A stretch of DNA of 64,000 nucleotides from Choricystis sp. odSpoLacu1 (lineage: Eukaryota; Chlorophyta; Trebouxiophyceae), in contig OY253651.1 in NCBI GenBank assembly GCA_958009055.1, positions 558,001 through 622,000 of the forward strand, written 5' to 3'. Below, piece after piece: positions 53,404 through 63,788 of this stretch. The notes under the pieces are model-generated. The model was not told the DNA's origin. It did not search any database and saw only the letters and a list, made by a program, of their open reading frames with translations. Numbering within the stretch: position 1 is the stretch's first letter; each line of letters begins with the position of its first letter. The translations under genes and the position numbers were made by a program.

Positions 53404-53425
53404 CCCCCCCCCCCCCCCCCCCCCC
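53404..53425 (+). repeat. 22-nt C homopolymer next to a start codon
   Basis: Twenty-two C in a row end one base before the ATG of the RCC1 gene. It mirrors the C20 run in the TBC gene leader. Confidence 0.9.
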
Positions 53426-53426
53426 A

Positions 53427-54641
53427 ATGCCTGCCGCGCGCCGCCTGTTCGTCATGGCCGCCGGCTGCGGCGACGGCGGCCGCCTGGGCATGGGGTCCCT
53501 GACCGCGGGAGCCCTGCGCTTTGCGCGGGTGGCCGACGCGGCACTGGCGAGCGATGGCGTCGCCTCCGTCGCGGCGGGCGCCGCACACTCCGTCGCGCTC
53601 ACCACCGACGGCAGCGTGCTCACGTGGGGCGACAACGCGTGTGGCCAGCTGGGACACACGCCCACCGCAGCCGCGGTCGCCCTGCCGCGGGAGGTGTTGC
53701 TGCCAGAGGCTGCTGTGGCGGTGGCAGCCGGGGACGCGCACACGCTGGCGGTCGGCGCGTCGGGCGCCGTGTGGGCGTGGGGGCGGGCGGACGGTGGAGC
53801 CCTGGGCCTGGGCACAGCCACCGCCACTCACGGCGGCCCCATCTTTGCACCCAGGCGGGTGGTCGGGATGGAGGGGGCGGCGTCCGTCGCTGCCGGGCGG
53901 TCGCACTCGCTCGCGCTCACACACGACGGGTCTCTCTACTCCTGGGGCGCCGCCCCCTCTGGCGCCCTGGGCCACGGCGAGGCACGGGGGGCGCCCCTGG
54001 AGGCCGCCCCCCGCCGCGTGCGCACGCTGGGGGGGGTGAAGGTGGCGGCCGTGTCCGCGGGCGGTGACCGGTCAGGCGCACTGACGCGAGACGGAGAAGC
54101 TTTCGAGTGGGGCGCCTCTGTCGACGGCCGCCCGCGGCGAGGGGACCCACCCCACCCCATCACCGGCATTCCAGGCGCCTTGATCGCTCTGTCCACGGGG
54201 CGACACCACAGCGCCGCCCTGCGCGTCGGCGGGCGCGGCGTGGCATGGGGGGACGGCGGCGACCACGGCGCTCTAGGCACGGGCGCGCCCACCCCTGGTC
54301 CCCCCTCCCCACCCGCCCCCATCGCCACGCCCACGCTCCTGACTTCCATAGCTGTTGGTTGGCGCCACTGCGCGGCGGTGGGGGTCGATGGCCAACTGCT
54401 GACGTGGGGGTGGGGCGGGTCCCCCGGCTCCGAGGGCGTCGGCTCCGCTGGCGACGCAGGCGGCACGGGGGGCGGCCAGCTGGGGTCGGGAGACGATCTA
54501 GACATTGCCATCCCCACCCGAGTGCCTGGTGCCGACATTGGCGGTGGCGGAGGGCGGGAGTGGGTCGACGCGGCCGCGTGGCGCGCCGTGGCCGTCGCGT
54601 GTGGGCTCAACAACACACTCGCGGTGGTGGAGCTGCTGTGA
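53427..54641 (+). CDS. RCC1-repeat beta-propeller protein
   Basis: A single exon of 404 residues is made of RCC1 repeats that form a seven-bladed propeller. Repeating units show the signature SVAAGAAHSVALTTDGSVLT with WGDNACGQLGH. VAVAAGDAHTLAVGASGAVW leads to AWGRADGGALGLG. SVAAGRSHSLALTHDGSLYS leads to WGAAPSGALGHG. Three further weaker units follow (VSAGGDRSGALTRDGEAFEW, STGRHHSAALRVGGRGVAWG, VGWRHCAAVGVDGQLLTWGW). The last unit ends ACGLNNTLAVVELL. There is no second domain and no Trp-triad loop typical of UVR8, so a simple guanine-exchange or scaffold role is possible. The start ATG is preceded by a 22-nt C run, and a second Met (MAAGCG) 9 codons on could be the real start. Confidence 0.85.
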   Translation: MPAARRLFVMAAGCGDGGRLGMGSLTAGALRFARVADAALASDGVASVAAGAAHSVALTTDGSVLTWGDNACGQLGHTPTAAAVALPREVLLPEAAVAVAAGDAHTLAVGASGAVWAWGRADGGALGLGTATATHGGPIFAPRRVVGMEGAASVAAGRSHSLALTHDGSLYSWGAAPSGALGHGEARGAPLEAAPRRVRTLGGVKVAAVSAGGDRSGALTRDGEAFEWGASVDGRPRRGDPPHPITGIPGALIALSTGRHHSAALRVGGRGVAWGDGGDHGALGTGAPTPGPPSPPAPIATPTLLTSIAVGWRHCAAVGVDGQLLTWGWGGSPGSEGVGSAGDAGGTGGGQLGSGDDLDIAIPTRVPGADIGGGGGREWVDAAAWRAVAVACGLNNTLAVVELL

Positions 54642-54668
54642 AAAGAGAAAAATGTTAACTGTTGTTTC

Positions 54669-54673
54669 TGTAA
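54669..54673 (+). promoter_or_regulatory. Putative TGTAA polyadenylation signal
   Basis: TGTAA 28 nt after the RCC1 gene stop, followed by a GT repeat. Confidence 0.5.
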
Positions 54674-54896
54674 CAATGTGTGTGTGTGTGTGTAGCGTGG
54701 GGTCCTCTCCCCCACAACGAGGTCAAACGGGAGTGTCGGAGGGAAGCTGGTGCGACCGCGCAACGCAGAGGGCGGCGACGTGTTTGTTGATTTTTTGACG
54801 CAAAAACCAAATATCCTCACTCCGCGCCTCTTTTTTACGCACGTCGCCCCCTCTCTCCTCCCGGCACCCCCCCAACACACACCACACCAACCCACC

Positions 54897-56791
54897 ATGT
54901 CCGACGCCTTCTACGCCGACATCGTGGACGCCGCCACCGGCACGTTCAAGTTTTTCAGCGCGGGCGAGTGGAAAACGTCGACGTCGGGCAAGGCTGTGTC
55001 GATCGGCAACCCCACCACTGGGGAGACCGCGTTCAAAGTGCAGGGTGAGTGTGTGGAGGTGTTGAGTGGGAGAGGCAAGGGAGAGCGTGGGCGAGGGGTC
55101 CCACGCCACCCCCTCATCGCGCGCTGGTGTCTCCTCCCGCCGCCTGCGGGCCACGCGTTTTTGTCGTGGCGCTGGACCCCTCCCGCGCCTCCCGCGCGCG
55201 CCCCACATGCGCGCCTTGTGCCGCCAATCTGGAGCGCCCCCATTGACGGCCACCAATTCAGGGGCGTTGGGCGGGAGAGGCGGCCGCGCAGTCGGCCGGG
55301 GGCGTGCGTTTTTTGGGGAGGGAAACGTGCGCCGAACGGAAGGCGCGCGAGCCCCTCGACGCTCCCCCCCGCCCGCACGCCAGACGCGCGCCAGAGGCGC
55401 TGACCAACCCCAACCCCCCCCCCAACACCCTCCACACAGCCTGCACCCAGGCCGAGGTCGACGCCGCCTATGATGCCGCCACCGTGGCCCAGAAAGAGTG
55501 GGCCCGCGTCCCCCTGTGGAAACGGTCTGAGATTCTGCACAGGGCGGCCGCCCTGATGCGCGAGCACGCGGCCCCCATGGCTGCCGCCCTCGTGGCCGAG
55601 GTCGCCAAACCCGCCAAAGACGCGTTGACCGAGGTCGTGCGCTCCGCCGACCTGGTGTGCTACACCGCGGAGGAGGGTGTGCGACGCCTGGGGGAGGGGC
55701 GGCTGCTGCTGCCCGACTCGTTCCCGGGCGCGTCGCGCTCCAAGCTGTGCCTCGAAGCCAAGATCCCGCTGGGCGTCGTCCTGTGCGTGCCCCCCTTCAA
55801 CTACCCCGTCAACCTGGCGGTGTCCAAGATTGGGCCCGCCCTGATTGCCGGCAACGCGGTCGTGCTCAAACCCCCCACCCAGGGCGCCGCCGCCGCCCTC
55901 CACATGGTGCACGCCTTTTCCGCCGCCGGCGTCCCCCCGGGGATCATCAACGCCGTCACCGGGCGCGGCGCCGAGATCGGGGACTACATGACGACCCACC
56001 CCAAGTGCAGCGCGATTTCGTTCACGGGAGGGGACACGGGGCTGGACATCGCCAAGAAAGCGTCCATGATTCCGATTCAGATGGAGCTGGGTGGCAAGGA
56101 CGTGGCCATTGTGGCGGCGGACGCTGATCTCGACCTGGCCGCCGCCAACATTGTCAAGGGCGGGTTTTCGTACTCGGGCCAGCGCTGCACCGCTGTCAAA
56201 CTGGTGCTCGCCGTTGACTCCATCGCCGACGCTCTTGTCGCCAAGGTTGCCGCCGGTGTCGCCAAGCTGACCGTGGGCGCCCCCGCCGACAACTGCGACA
56301 TCACGCCGCTGGTCACCGCGTCGTCTGCCACATTTGTCGAGGGGCTGGCCAAAGACGCGCTCGAGAAAGGCGCCGTCCCCCTGGGCGGCGCGACGCTCAA
56401 GCGCGAGGGCAACCTCATTCACCCGCTCGTGCTGGACCACTGCACCTTGGACATGCGGTTGTCGACGGAGGAGCCCTTCGGGCCCGTCCTGCCCATCATC
56501 CGGGTGAAGGACGTCGAAACCGCGGTCTCCATCTGCAATGCCTCCCGCTTTGCCCTGCAAGGCTGCGTCTTCACGCGCGACATCAACGCCGCCCTCACCC
56601 TGGCCGACGCCATGTCGACGGGCACCGTCCAGATCAACTCGGCGCCCGCGCGCGGCCCCGACCACTTCCCGTTCCAGGGCTTCCGCGACTCGGGCATCGG
56701 GTCGCAGGGCGTCATCAACTCGCTGGACTTCATGGTCAAGCGCAAGAGCGTGGTGATCAACCTGCCCACCGCGACGTACGCCACTGGGTGA
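54897..56791 (+). CDS. GAPN: Non-phosphorylating NADP-dependent glyceraldehyde-3-phosphate dehydrogenase
   Basis: GAPN (ALDH11) oxidises glyceraldehyde-3-phosphate to 3-phosphoglycerate and makes NADPH in the cytosol. Two exons, 54897-55044 and 55440-56791, in phase 1, give 499 residues. The start MSDAFYADIVDAATGTFKFF and the joined TAFKVQ/ACTQAEVDAAYDAA match plant GAPN. Catalytic residues are seen: Glu in QMELGGKD, the nucleophile Cys in YSGQRCTAVK, and Asn in VPPFNYPVN. NADP site residues lie near VVLKPPTQGAAAAL, and SFTGGDTG is the second loop. EEPFGPVLPIIRV, FPFQGFRDSGIGSQG and the tail VVINLPTATYATG agree. No transit peptide is present. The 395-nt intron is the longest in the window by far. 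Confidence 0.96.
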
Positions 56792-56987
56792 AGAGGGAGG
56801 GAGGGGGAGGAGGGCGTGGGTTAAAAAAAAAACAATCGTTGAGAGAGAGAGAGAGACCCCCATTTTTCCGTTGGGCTACCACGCTACATAACCCCTTTTT
56901 TCTTCTTTGGCGCCCCCAACGCACGTTGCAACAAACAAAACAACCTTTTTTTCTCACTACATTTTTCTAAACGACAAAAAAAAACAA

Positions 56988-58214
56988 TCAGTCCTCCTCC
57001 TTCCTCTCCCTCTCCCTCACCACCACCCCCTCCAACGCGGCCGCCAGCGCCGCCACCCCCTGTCCTGTCGCCCCCGACGTGGCCAGCGTGGCGACGGCGC
57101 CCGCGTCAGAGGCGGCGGCGGACAGTTCCCGCAGCGCGTCCGCGCCGCCATCTGAGGCTGCATCGATTTTGTTCGCCACCGCGATCCAGGCCGTCCCCGC
57201 CACCCCGCTGCCGTGCGCCGCCAACTCGGCCCGCACGCTGGCCAGCTGGTGGGCGGGGGGCGGCACGTCGGGCACGCCGGAAGCGTCGACGATGAGGGCT
57301 AAGGCAGCACACCGCGCGACGTGCCTCAAAAAGGCGTTGCCCCGCCCCAAGCCGGCGGCAGCGCCAGGCAGCAGCCCCGGCACATCCGCAATGGTGATGG
57401 GGAGGGCGCCCGGGTCGGCGGCCGTGGCGGGGGAGAGGGCGCGCGAGAGGGCTCCCAAGTGGGGGCGCGTGGTTGTGAAAGCAAAGGGAGCCGCCCTCGG
57501 CGCCGCCCGCCCGTCCGTCAGGGCAGCCAACAGGGTGGACTTGCCCACGTTGGGGGGGCCCACGAGGCCGGCGTCCGCCAGGGAGGCGAGTTCGAGGAGG
57601 AAGCGTCCGCTCTCCCCCGCCGCCCCCGCGTCTGCGCCGCGCGGGGGCAGGCCCCCTTTTTCACGTCGCCTCGCCACGACCGAGTTGCCGGCACCGCCTG
57701 TGCCGCCCGTCGCTAGCGTGGCGGTGGCGGCCGGGGCGGTCAAGTCGGCAACAAGGGTGGGGGTGCTGGTTTCATCGTCGTCGCCTCCACCCTCCCTCCC
57801 ACCACCCTCCAGCCGCCACACCAGGGTGCCGGGCGGCACCCGCAGCACTGCGTCCGCGCCGCGAGCGCCCACTCGCCGGCCGGGGCGGCCGGGATCGCCG
57901 CGCGCCGCGCGCGCGAGGCGCGGCACGCCGCGCAGATTCTTCACCCCCGCGTCCGCCACCGCCACCACGTCGCCGCCAGCGCCGCCGGAGCCGCCGTCGG
58001 GAGGGGGGCGGTGGCGGGCGGACGCGTCGTAGGAGGCGCAGCCGGGGCCGCCCGCGCCCGCGACGACGGAGACACGCACGCGGTCGACCAGGTTTCCCCC
58101 TCCCCGCCGTCCTGCGCTTGCGGGGGCTGCCGCGTCACCGGTGAGCGGGGACGACGCCAGCCAGCGGCGCAGGGCGGCGTGGGCGGCGCGGCGGCCGGTG
58201 AAGCGAAGCAACAT
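56988..58214 (-). CDS. Obg-family GTPase, probably mitochondrial
   Basis: Obg GTPases help assemble the large ribosomal subunit. The single exon encodes 408 residues. The first 25 residues (MLLRFTGRRAAHAALRRWLA) are basic and amphipathic, a likely mitochondrial presequence. The Obg domain is glycine-rich: DRVRVSVVAGAGGPGCASYD, GGSGGAGGDVVAVAD, LRVPPGTLVWRLEGG and GGTGGAGNSVV. The G domain has GPPNVGKSTLLAALTDGR (G1), FAFTTTRPHLGAL (G2), IADVPGLLPGAAAGLGRGNA (G3), NKIDAA (G4) and TSGATGQGV (G5). All five G motifs are intact. LRHVARCAALALIVDASGVP is typical of Obg. There is no C-terminal OCT or TGS domain. The alternative is a plastid location (ObgC), but the leader is short and Arg-rich. Confidence 0.9.
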   Translation of the reverse strand: MLLRFTGRRAAHAALRRWLASSPLTGDAAAPASAGRRGGGNLVDRVRVSVVAGAGGPGCASYDASARHRPPPDGGSGGAGGDVVAVADAGVKNLRGVPRLARAARGDPGRPGRRVGARGADAVLRVPPGTLVWRLEGGGREGGGDDDETSTPTLVADLTAPAATATLATGGTGGAGNSVVARRREKGGLPPRGADAGAAGESGRFLLELASLADAGLVGPPNVGKSTLLAALTDGRAAPRAAPFAFTTTRPHLGALSRALSPATAADPGALPITIADVPGLLPGAAAGLGRGNAFLRHVARCAALALIVDASGVPDVPPPAHQLASVRAELAAHGSGVAGTAWIAVANKIDAASDGGADALRELSAAASDAGAVATLATSGATGQGVAALAAALEGVVVRERERKEED

Positions 58215-58405
58215 CTGTGTGGGTTGGTTTTTGTTGTGTTTTCTTTTTTTCACTTTTGCTTTCTTTTGTTTCTCTGCGTCTCCCCCCCGCCTGTGTGTGT
58301 GCAGTGCGGCCCTGGTAGGACGTCAGTGACAAGCATCCACACGGGCAGGGCGCCTGCGCCTCCACACACCAGCCCTCCTCCACTGGCCGCCGACGCGCTC
58401 CCCAC

Positions 58406-61314
58406 ATGCGTCGCTCCGCGCCCCCCTCCACCGCCGTCCGGCGCCCTCCCGCCGACGATGACGACGCCCTGGACGCCACCAGCGGTGGCGCTGTTGTCGA
58501 GTTTGGCGACAGCGACGGCGGCGGTGACAAGCCGCTGGGCGGGCGGCGCGCAAAGGCAGAGCGCGAGCGCAAGAAGAAGCTCAAGGCGGGCGCGTTTGGT
58601 GAGTGGAAAGAGAGAGAGGGCAAAGGTGGTGTGTGTGGCTGTGTGTGTTGACGTGGGAGAGGCGGAGCGAGCGGCGGCGTGAAACAGGAGGGAGGGAGGC
58701 AGCCGCATTGGCTAGGCCGGTCGGGCCGCCGGCAAAAACGCTGCCTTCCCTCCCCCAACCCAGCCACTCACACAACCACCCTTCCTCACCCCTCCCCACC
58801 CACCCAGAAACCATGGGCCTGTCCCCCGTCGTCCTGCGTGGCGTGCGGCGCAAAGGGTTCCGCCTGCCCACCCCCATCCAGCGGCGCGCGCTGCCCCCAG
58901 CACTCGCGGGCGCCGACGTCGTCGCCATGGCGCGCACCGGCTCCGGCAAAACAGCTGCCTTTGCTCTACCCATCATTCAGAGGCTGGGAGATCACTCGCC
59001 GCGGGCGGGGGCGAGGGCGTTGGTGCTGGCGCCATCGAGGGAGTTGGCGCTCCAAACGCGGAAACACATTGCAGACCTCGCCCGCTACACCGACCTCCGC
59101 GTCGCCGCCCTGGTGGGTGGTGACGCCCTGGACGCTCAGTTTGCGGAGCTAGCGTCCAACCCAGACATTCTGGTGGCGACCCCAGGGAGGTTGCTGCACT
59201 TGCTGTCCGAAGTTGCAGGTCTTTCCCTCGCCTCTGTGACCATTGCCGTCCTCGACGAAGCCGACCGCCTGTTTGAGCTCGGCCTGGCCCCCCAAGTCAA
59301 GGCGTTGTTAGCAGGGCTGCCCGCCACCCGGCAAGCGCTGCTGTTTTCGGCCACGCTGCCATCAGCTTTGGCCGACTTTGCGGCCGCCAAGCTAACCGAC
59401 CCGATCTTTGTCCGCCTGGACGCGGACGCCGCCCTGTCCCCCGACCTGGGCACCGTGTTCGTGTCTGTGCGCCCCGAGGAGCGGGATGCCGCGCTGGTGT
59501 GGTTGGTGAGGGAAGCAACCCCCGCCGACGCGCCCGTCGCCGTGTTTTGCGCCACCCGCCACGCAGTGGAGTACGTCTCCCGCCTCCTGGCCCGCGACCT
59601 TGGCGCCTCCGCCATTGCGTCCGTGCATGGCTCCCTGGACCAAGCCGCCCGCACCATCGCCGTCGCCCGCCTGCGCGCCGCGCGCGCGCGCGTGCTGGTC
59701 GTGACGGACGTCGCGGCGCGCGGCCTCGACGTGCCCCACCTGGACGCCGTCATCAACTACGACTTTCCGCCCATCCCCAAACTCTTTGTGCACCGCGCGG
59801 GGCGGGTGGCGAGGGCGGGGCGGCCCGGGGTGGCGCTGTCGCTGGCGGATAGGGGGGAGGTGGCGTACCTTTTTGACCTGCACCTCTTTTTGGGGCGGCG
59901 CGTCGACCCCGTGTCGCCGGGGGGCGAGGGACCCACGCCTGCCGCCGACACAGCACGCCCCACCGCCCTGGCCGCGGCCGACCCCGACCCCTCGGTCACG
60001 CGGCTGGGGACGGTGCCCCAGGCGGCACTGGACGCGGATGGGGAGCGCGTGAGGGCTGCCCTCGACGCCGACGTCGACCTCGCCCACGCCAAGCGCGGCG
60101 CCGACAACGCGGCCCAGATGTACAAGCGGACCCGCCCCCCCGCCTCCCCTGAATCCGTGGCGCGCGCGCGGCGGGTGCCGCCCGTGCTGGGGGCGCACCC
60201 GGGGCTGGCGGCGTGCGCGGGGGCGGCCGCGCCGGCCGCGCCGCGCGCGGGGGCGGCCGCCGCGGCCGCCGCTGAAGCCGCGGCCGCGCTGCGGGCGTGG
60301 AGGCCGTCCGCCACCGTGCTGGAGGCGGACGTGGCGCCGGGGAGGCGGCCGGACGAGCTGCCGAACGCGATGGTGGGCGCGCGCGGCGGCGCGAGCGTCG
60401 CCGCGCGCGCGTTTCGCGCCGCGCACGGCGCCGCCGTCGCGGGCGCCCGCGCCGACGCGGCTGCCGTGGTCACGGCGGAAGCCAAGAGGAGGGCGGAGGC
60501 TGCTGCCCGGGATGGGGATGGCGGCGACATCGGAGGCGACGGGCGTTATCGCGACGAAGCATTTTACATCCCGTCTGCCCGCGCCCCCACCAACGAGGCA
60601 GGCTACGCCCTCGCAGGCGCCACCGGCATGGCGGCCGCCGTCATGGACTTGGTTGATGATGATGGCGCCAAGCCGGCCCCTCTCACGGGCAAGCGGAGGT
60701 ACCACTGGGACGCGAAACGAAAACGGTATGTCGGCCTCCAAGCCGGCGAGCGCGTCGCGGCGGGCAAGCGCACGCGCGAGGGTGGCGCCCACCTGCTGTC
60801 GTCCGCCGACAAGGCCAACGCGGGGGCTGCATACGCGCGGTGGAGTGCGGCCACGAGGCTGGCGGTGGCCCCCACGGGGGGCGCCGAGGGCGCCGACGCG
60901 GGGAGGTTGGCGGCCGCGCGCCTGTCGGACCGCTTCACGCGCGGCGGCCGCGGGTGGGTCAACCCCGCCTCCTCCAAGCGGCGCAAACTGGAGGCGGGGC
61001 CCGGGGGGGGGCGTGGCCCCCGGGACGAGGTCAAGTCGGAGGACCAGATGCGGGCGGCCGCGCGCAAGGCGGAGAGGGAGCGGGAGCGCACAGCCGGTCG
61101 TGGCAAGGGGCGGGGGCGCGCCGCGCCTGCCGCGCCCGCCACCCCCAAACGCCTGCCCAAGGGCGCCCCCCGCAGCTTTGGCAAGGGCGGCGCCCGCGCG
61201 TTTGGCAAGACGGCGGCGGTGGGGGGTGGGGGCCGCGGCAGCAGGGGCGGTGGCGCCGCGCGCAGCGGCAGGGGCAGCGGCCGCGGCGGCGGGCGCGGCA
61301 GGGGCCGGCGGTGA
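58406..61314 (+). CDS. DBP10: Dbp10/DDX54 DEAD-box RNA helicase
   Basis: Dbp10 acts in nucleolar 60S ribosome assembly. Two exons, 58406-58598 and 58808-61314, in phase 1, give 899 residues. The N-terminus is acidic then basic (AKAERERKKKLKAGAF). ETMGLSPVVLRGVRRKGFRL leads to the Q motif PTPIQRRALP. Then ARTGSGKTAAFALP (I), PSRELALQT (Ia), TPGRLLHLL (Ib), LDEADRLFE (II), LLFSATLPS (III) and CATRHAVEYV (IV) follow. The last core motifs are VTDVAARGLDVPHLD (V) and HRAGRVARAGRPGVAL (VI). The Dbp10 C-terminal domain is recognised by DEAFYIPSARAPTNEAGYAL with AVMDLVDDDG and KRRYHWDAKRKRYVGL. The end is RG/GR-rich (RGSRGGGAARSGRGSGRGGG). All helicase residues are intact. Confidence 0.95.
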
Positions 61315-61391
61315 GTTTTTGTTTTTGTTTTTGTTTTAAGCGAGACAACAGTGAAAAAGCACACAGAACACACAACTTCATCTCTCTCTCT

Positions 61392-63077
61392 CTACCTGCG
61401 CCCACGAGCCACCCGCCTCCCGCGCCCAGCTGGCGGCGGCGGCGGCACCGGCAGCAGCGTGCCGCCCGCGCCGCCCTCGCCCCCGGAGCCCCCGCCCGCC
61501 GCGATGGCCGCCCCCGCGTCCAGCGACAGCGCCAGGTCGCGCACCTGTTCCTCCAGGTCGGCGGTGCGGGCTGCCGCGGTCGCGCGCTCGGCTGCGATAG
61601 TGGCGCGCAGGTCGGCCGCGGCGGAGGCGAGGCCCTCGTTGAGAGCTCGCACATCGGCGGCTTCAGCGGTCGCGGCCGCCGCGGCAGCCGTGGCAGCCGC
61701 CGCCTTGGCATCCGCCGCGCGCGCGCGTTCAGCCGCGCGCGCTGCGTCGGTGCGCTCTGCTTCCACTGCTGCGACCGCCGCGAGGCGGGCGGCGTCGGCC
61801 GCGGCAGCCGCGTCGCGCGCGGCTGCCGCGTCGGCGCGCGCGGCCGCCAACTCCGACTCAAAAAACGCTCTCTGCGCGTCCAGCTGCCCCGCCAGCAGGG
61901 CGCTGTACTGGGCGGCCACGGCGTCAGCTTTGGACTCGGCCAGGGCTTCCAGGGTGGCGGCGTCCCCCGGGTCGGCGGGGGGGGCGCACCAAAAGGCGCC
62001 GGGCGGCGCGGGCGCGGACCGCGGCGCGGCCGCGCCCGACGCGCCCGACGCCGACGCGCCCGCGTCGCCGCCACCACCCGCCGCGCCGCGCGGCACTTCC
62101 ACCAGTTTGCCCAGGGCGGCCGACTGCACCAACCTGTGCACATACCCATCGGCTGCATAGTCCCACACGCGCCCGGTGCCGACTTCCAGCGAATAAAAGT
62201 GGGCCGCGTCGGCCGCGTGGCGCGCGGCGTGGCCTGCCGCGTACCGCCCACATCCCACGTGGCCGCAGATGAGACAAATCCACAGGTCGGCGCTGGCGCC
62301 GCACACGGCGCAGGGGGGCCCCGGCGCGCCCGCCGTCGCGTAGCGGCAGACAGGGCACGCGGCACCGCCCCACGCCGACAGGCAGCGCGTGTGAAAGTCG
62401 TGGTTGCAGACGGTGGTGACGACGCCAGAGACATCATCGTCTAACCGTTCCAGGCAGACGGGGCAGGGGGGCAGCTCGATGGCGCCGGGTGGCGGTGGCG
62501 GTGGCAGCGGCAGCGGCGCGTCGGCAGCGCCGCCGCCAGTTCGTTCGAGGGTGACTCCCTTCACCCGCACCAGCCTGCACACCGCGTCTGGCTCCAGCAC
62601 GGTGAACGGCCGCCCATTGACGGCAGCGTAGGCTTCATCTGCGGCCGCGGGCGTCGCAAAGCGCAGCAGAGCAAGGCGCGCGGCGCCACCCGCGCCTCGC
62701 GCGGCGGCCGCGTCACGGCGCACGAGGCGCATTTTGCGCACGGAGGGCAGGTGTTCCCCCAGAAAATCGCACAAGTCGCCCACGCTGACGTCGTCGGGCA
62801 GGGCCAGGACGGCCAGCTGGTCGGTGAGCGCGTCGTCGTCAGAGAGGGCAGAGGGAGCGGGCACGTCGCCGCTCGTGTTTGCGCCTGCTGCCCCAGCATC
62901 CACGCCCACGTGTCGGTACAGGTGCACCACGCCTGTGACGTGCTCGACAGACGGGTTGCCCGCGGAAAAAGGGACGTCGGCGGCGTCGCACTCTGCATGT
63001 GCGTCGCCCGGTGGGGGCGCGTCAGCCTCGGGCGCGGTGGGGGCGGGGTCACCAGTGACTTGCACATTGACAAACAT
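61392..63077 (-). CDS. BRAP: BRAP2-type RING E3 ligase (BRIZ-like)
   Basis: BRAP2-family E3 ligases join RING and UBP zinc fingers; plant BRIZ1/2 form a pair needed for germination. The single exon encodes 561 residues. The N-terminal BRAP2 domain, an RRM-like fold, shows LAVLALPDDVSVGDLCDFLG, KMRLVRRDA and FATPAAADEAYAAVNGRPF. The RING follows: CPVCLERLDDDVSG, CNHDFHTRCLSAW and CPVCRY. The UBP finger is CAVCGASADLWICLICGHVG and CGRYAAGHAARHAADAAHFY. A coiled coil spans residues about 395-530, nearly pure Ala/Glu/Arg. All zinc ligands are in place. The tail GRGRRVARGRR is basic. There is no intron. The TG-rich repeat lies about 144 nt upstream of the start. Confidence 0.93.
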   Translation of the reverse strand: MFVNVQVTGDPAPTAPEADAPPPGDAHAECDAADVPFSAGNPSVEHVTGVVHLYRHVGVDAGAAGANTSGDVPAPSALSDDDALTDQLAVLALPDDVSVGDLCDFLGEHLPSVRKMRLVRRDAAAARGAGGAARLALLRFATPAAADEAYAAVNGRPFTVLEPDAVCRLVRVKGVTLERTGGGAADAPLPLPPPPPPGAIELPPCPVCLERLDDDVSGVVTTVCNHDFHTRCLSAWGGAACPVCRYATAGAPGPPCAVCGASADLWICLICGHVGCGRYAAGHAARHAADAAHFYSLEVGTGRVWDYAADGYVHRLVQSAALGKLVEVPRGAAGGGGDAGASASGASGAAAPRSAPAPPGAFWCAPPADPGDAATLEALAESKADAVAAQYSALLAGQLDAQRAFFESELAAARADAAAARDAAAAADAARLAAVAAVEAERTDAARAAERARAADAKAAAATAAAAAATAEAADVRALNEGLASAAADLRATIAAERATAAARTADLEEQVRDLALSLDAGAAIAAGGGSGGEGGAGGTLLPVPPPPPAGRGRRVARGRR

Positions 63078-63220
63078 GGTGGAGAGGGGGCAGGTGGGTG
63101 GAGGAGGGGTGGAGGAGGCAGGAGAGGGGGGACGCAATTGGGGGTTGCGTCGTTGCCTCGCTCTCTCGCGCCCCCGCGCGGAGCGGTGGTGCGTGTGAGA
63201 ACAAGTGTCGAGTGTGTTAA

Positions 63221-63336
63221 GTGTGTGTGTGTGTGTGTGGGTGGGTGTGGGTGTGGGTGGGTGTGTGTGGGTGTGGGTGGGTGTGTGTGGGGGTGTGTGG
63301 GGGGGTGGGTGGGTGGGTGGGTGGGTGTGGGTGTGG

Positions 63337-63369
<33 letters not shown>

Positions 63370-63378
63370 GGTGGGGGT

Positions 63379-63462
<84 letters not shown>

Positions 63463-63480
63463 GTGTGTGCGTGTGTGTGT
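63221..63480. repeat. TG-rich repeat, about 260 nt, in the 63078-63788 gap
   Basis: On plus, an unbroken TG/TGGG array: (GT)9, then GTGGGTGG and GTGTGGGT mixtures, then about 45 perfect GT units and a few GTGC steps. It sits between the BRAP2 start and the ubiquitin 3' end. The rest of the 710-nt gap holds short leaders, a GGTTAGGGTTAGTGGG stretch (63603-63618), and TGTAA on minus at 63596-63600 that may serve the ubiquitin gene. Confidence 0.95.
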
Positions 63481-63788
63481 GCTGTGGGGCGCGCGCCCAC
63501 AGCCCGCGCTCGTGGGGGAGAGCACGTAGGAGAGTGAGCGAGGGAGAAAAACCATCCCGACACGTTTCAAGGCCAAGGTGTCTTGTGCACTCTTCTTACA
63601 CAGGTTAGGGTTAGTGGGAGGAGGCGCGCGCGCGCAACCCCCGCGTAAACTAGGCGGAACACGGCACAGCAGGCAGGAGACCGCCCCACGCTCACGCGCC
63701 CGCCTGGGTTCGCCGGGGAGAGGGCTTTGTTTGATCTCATCCTCACCCCACCATCAGACAAGAGAAAAAAGCTCGCCCGCTTCTTTTC

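Noticed and set aside
63205..63576. Open frames encoding Val-Cys or Thr-His repeats
   Set aside because: They are translations of the TG repeat and not genes.
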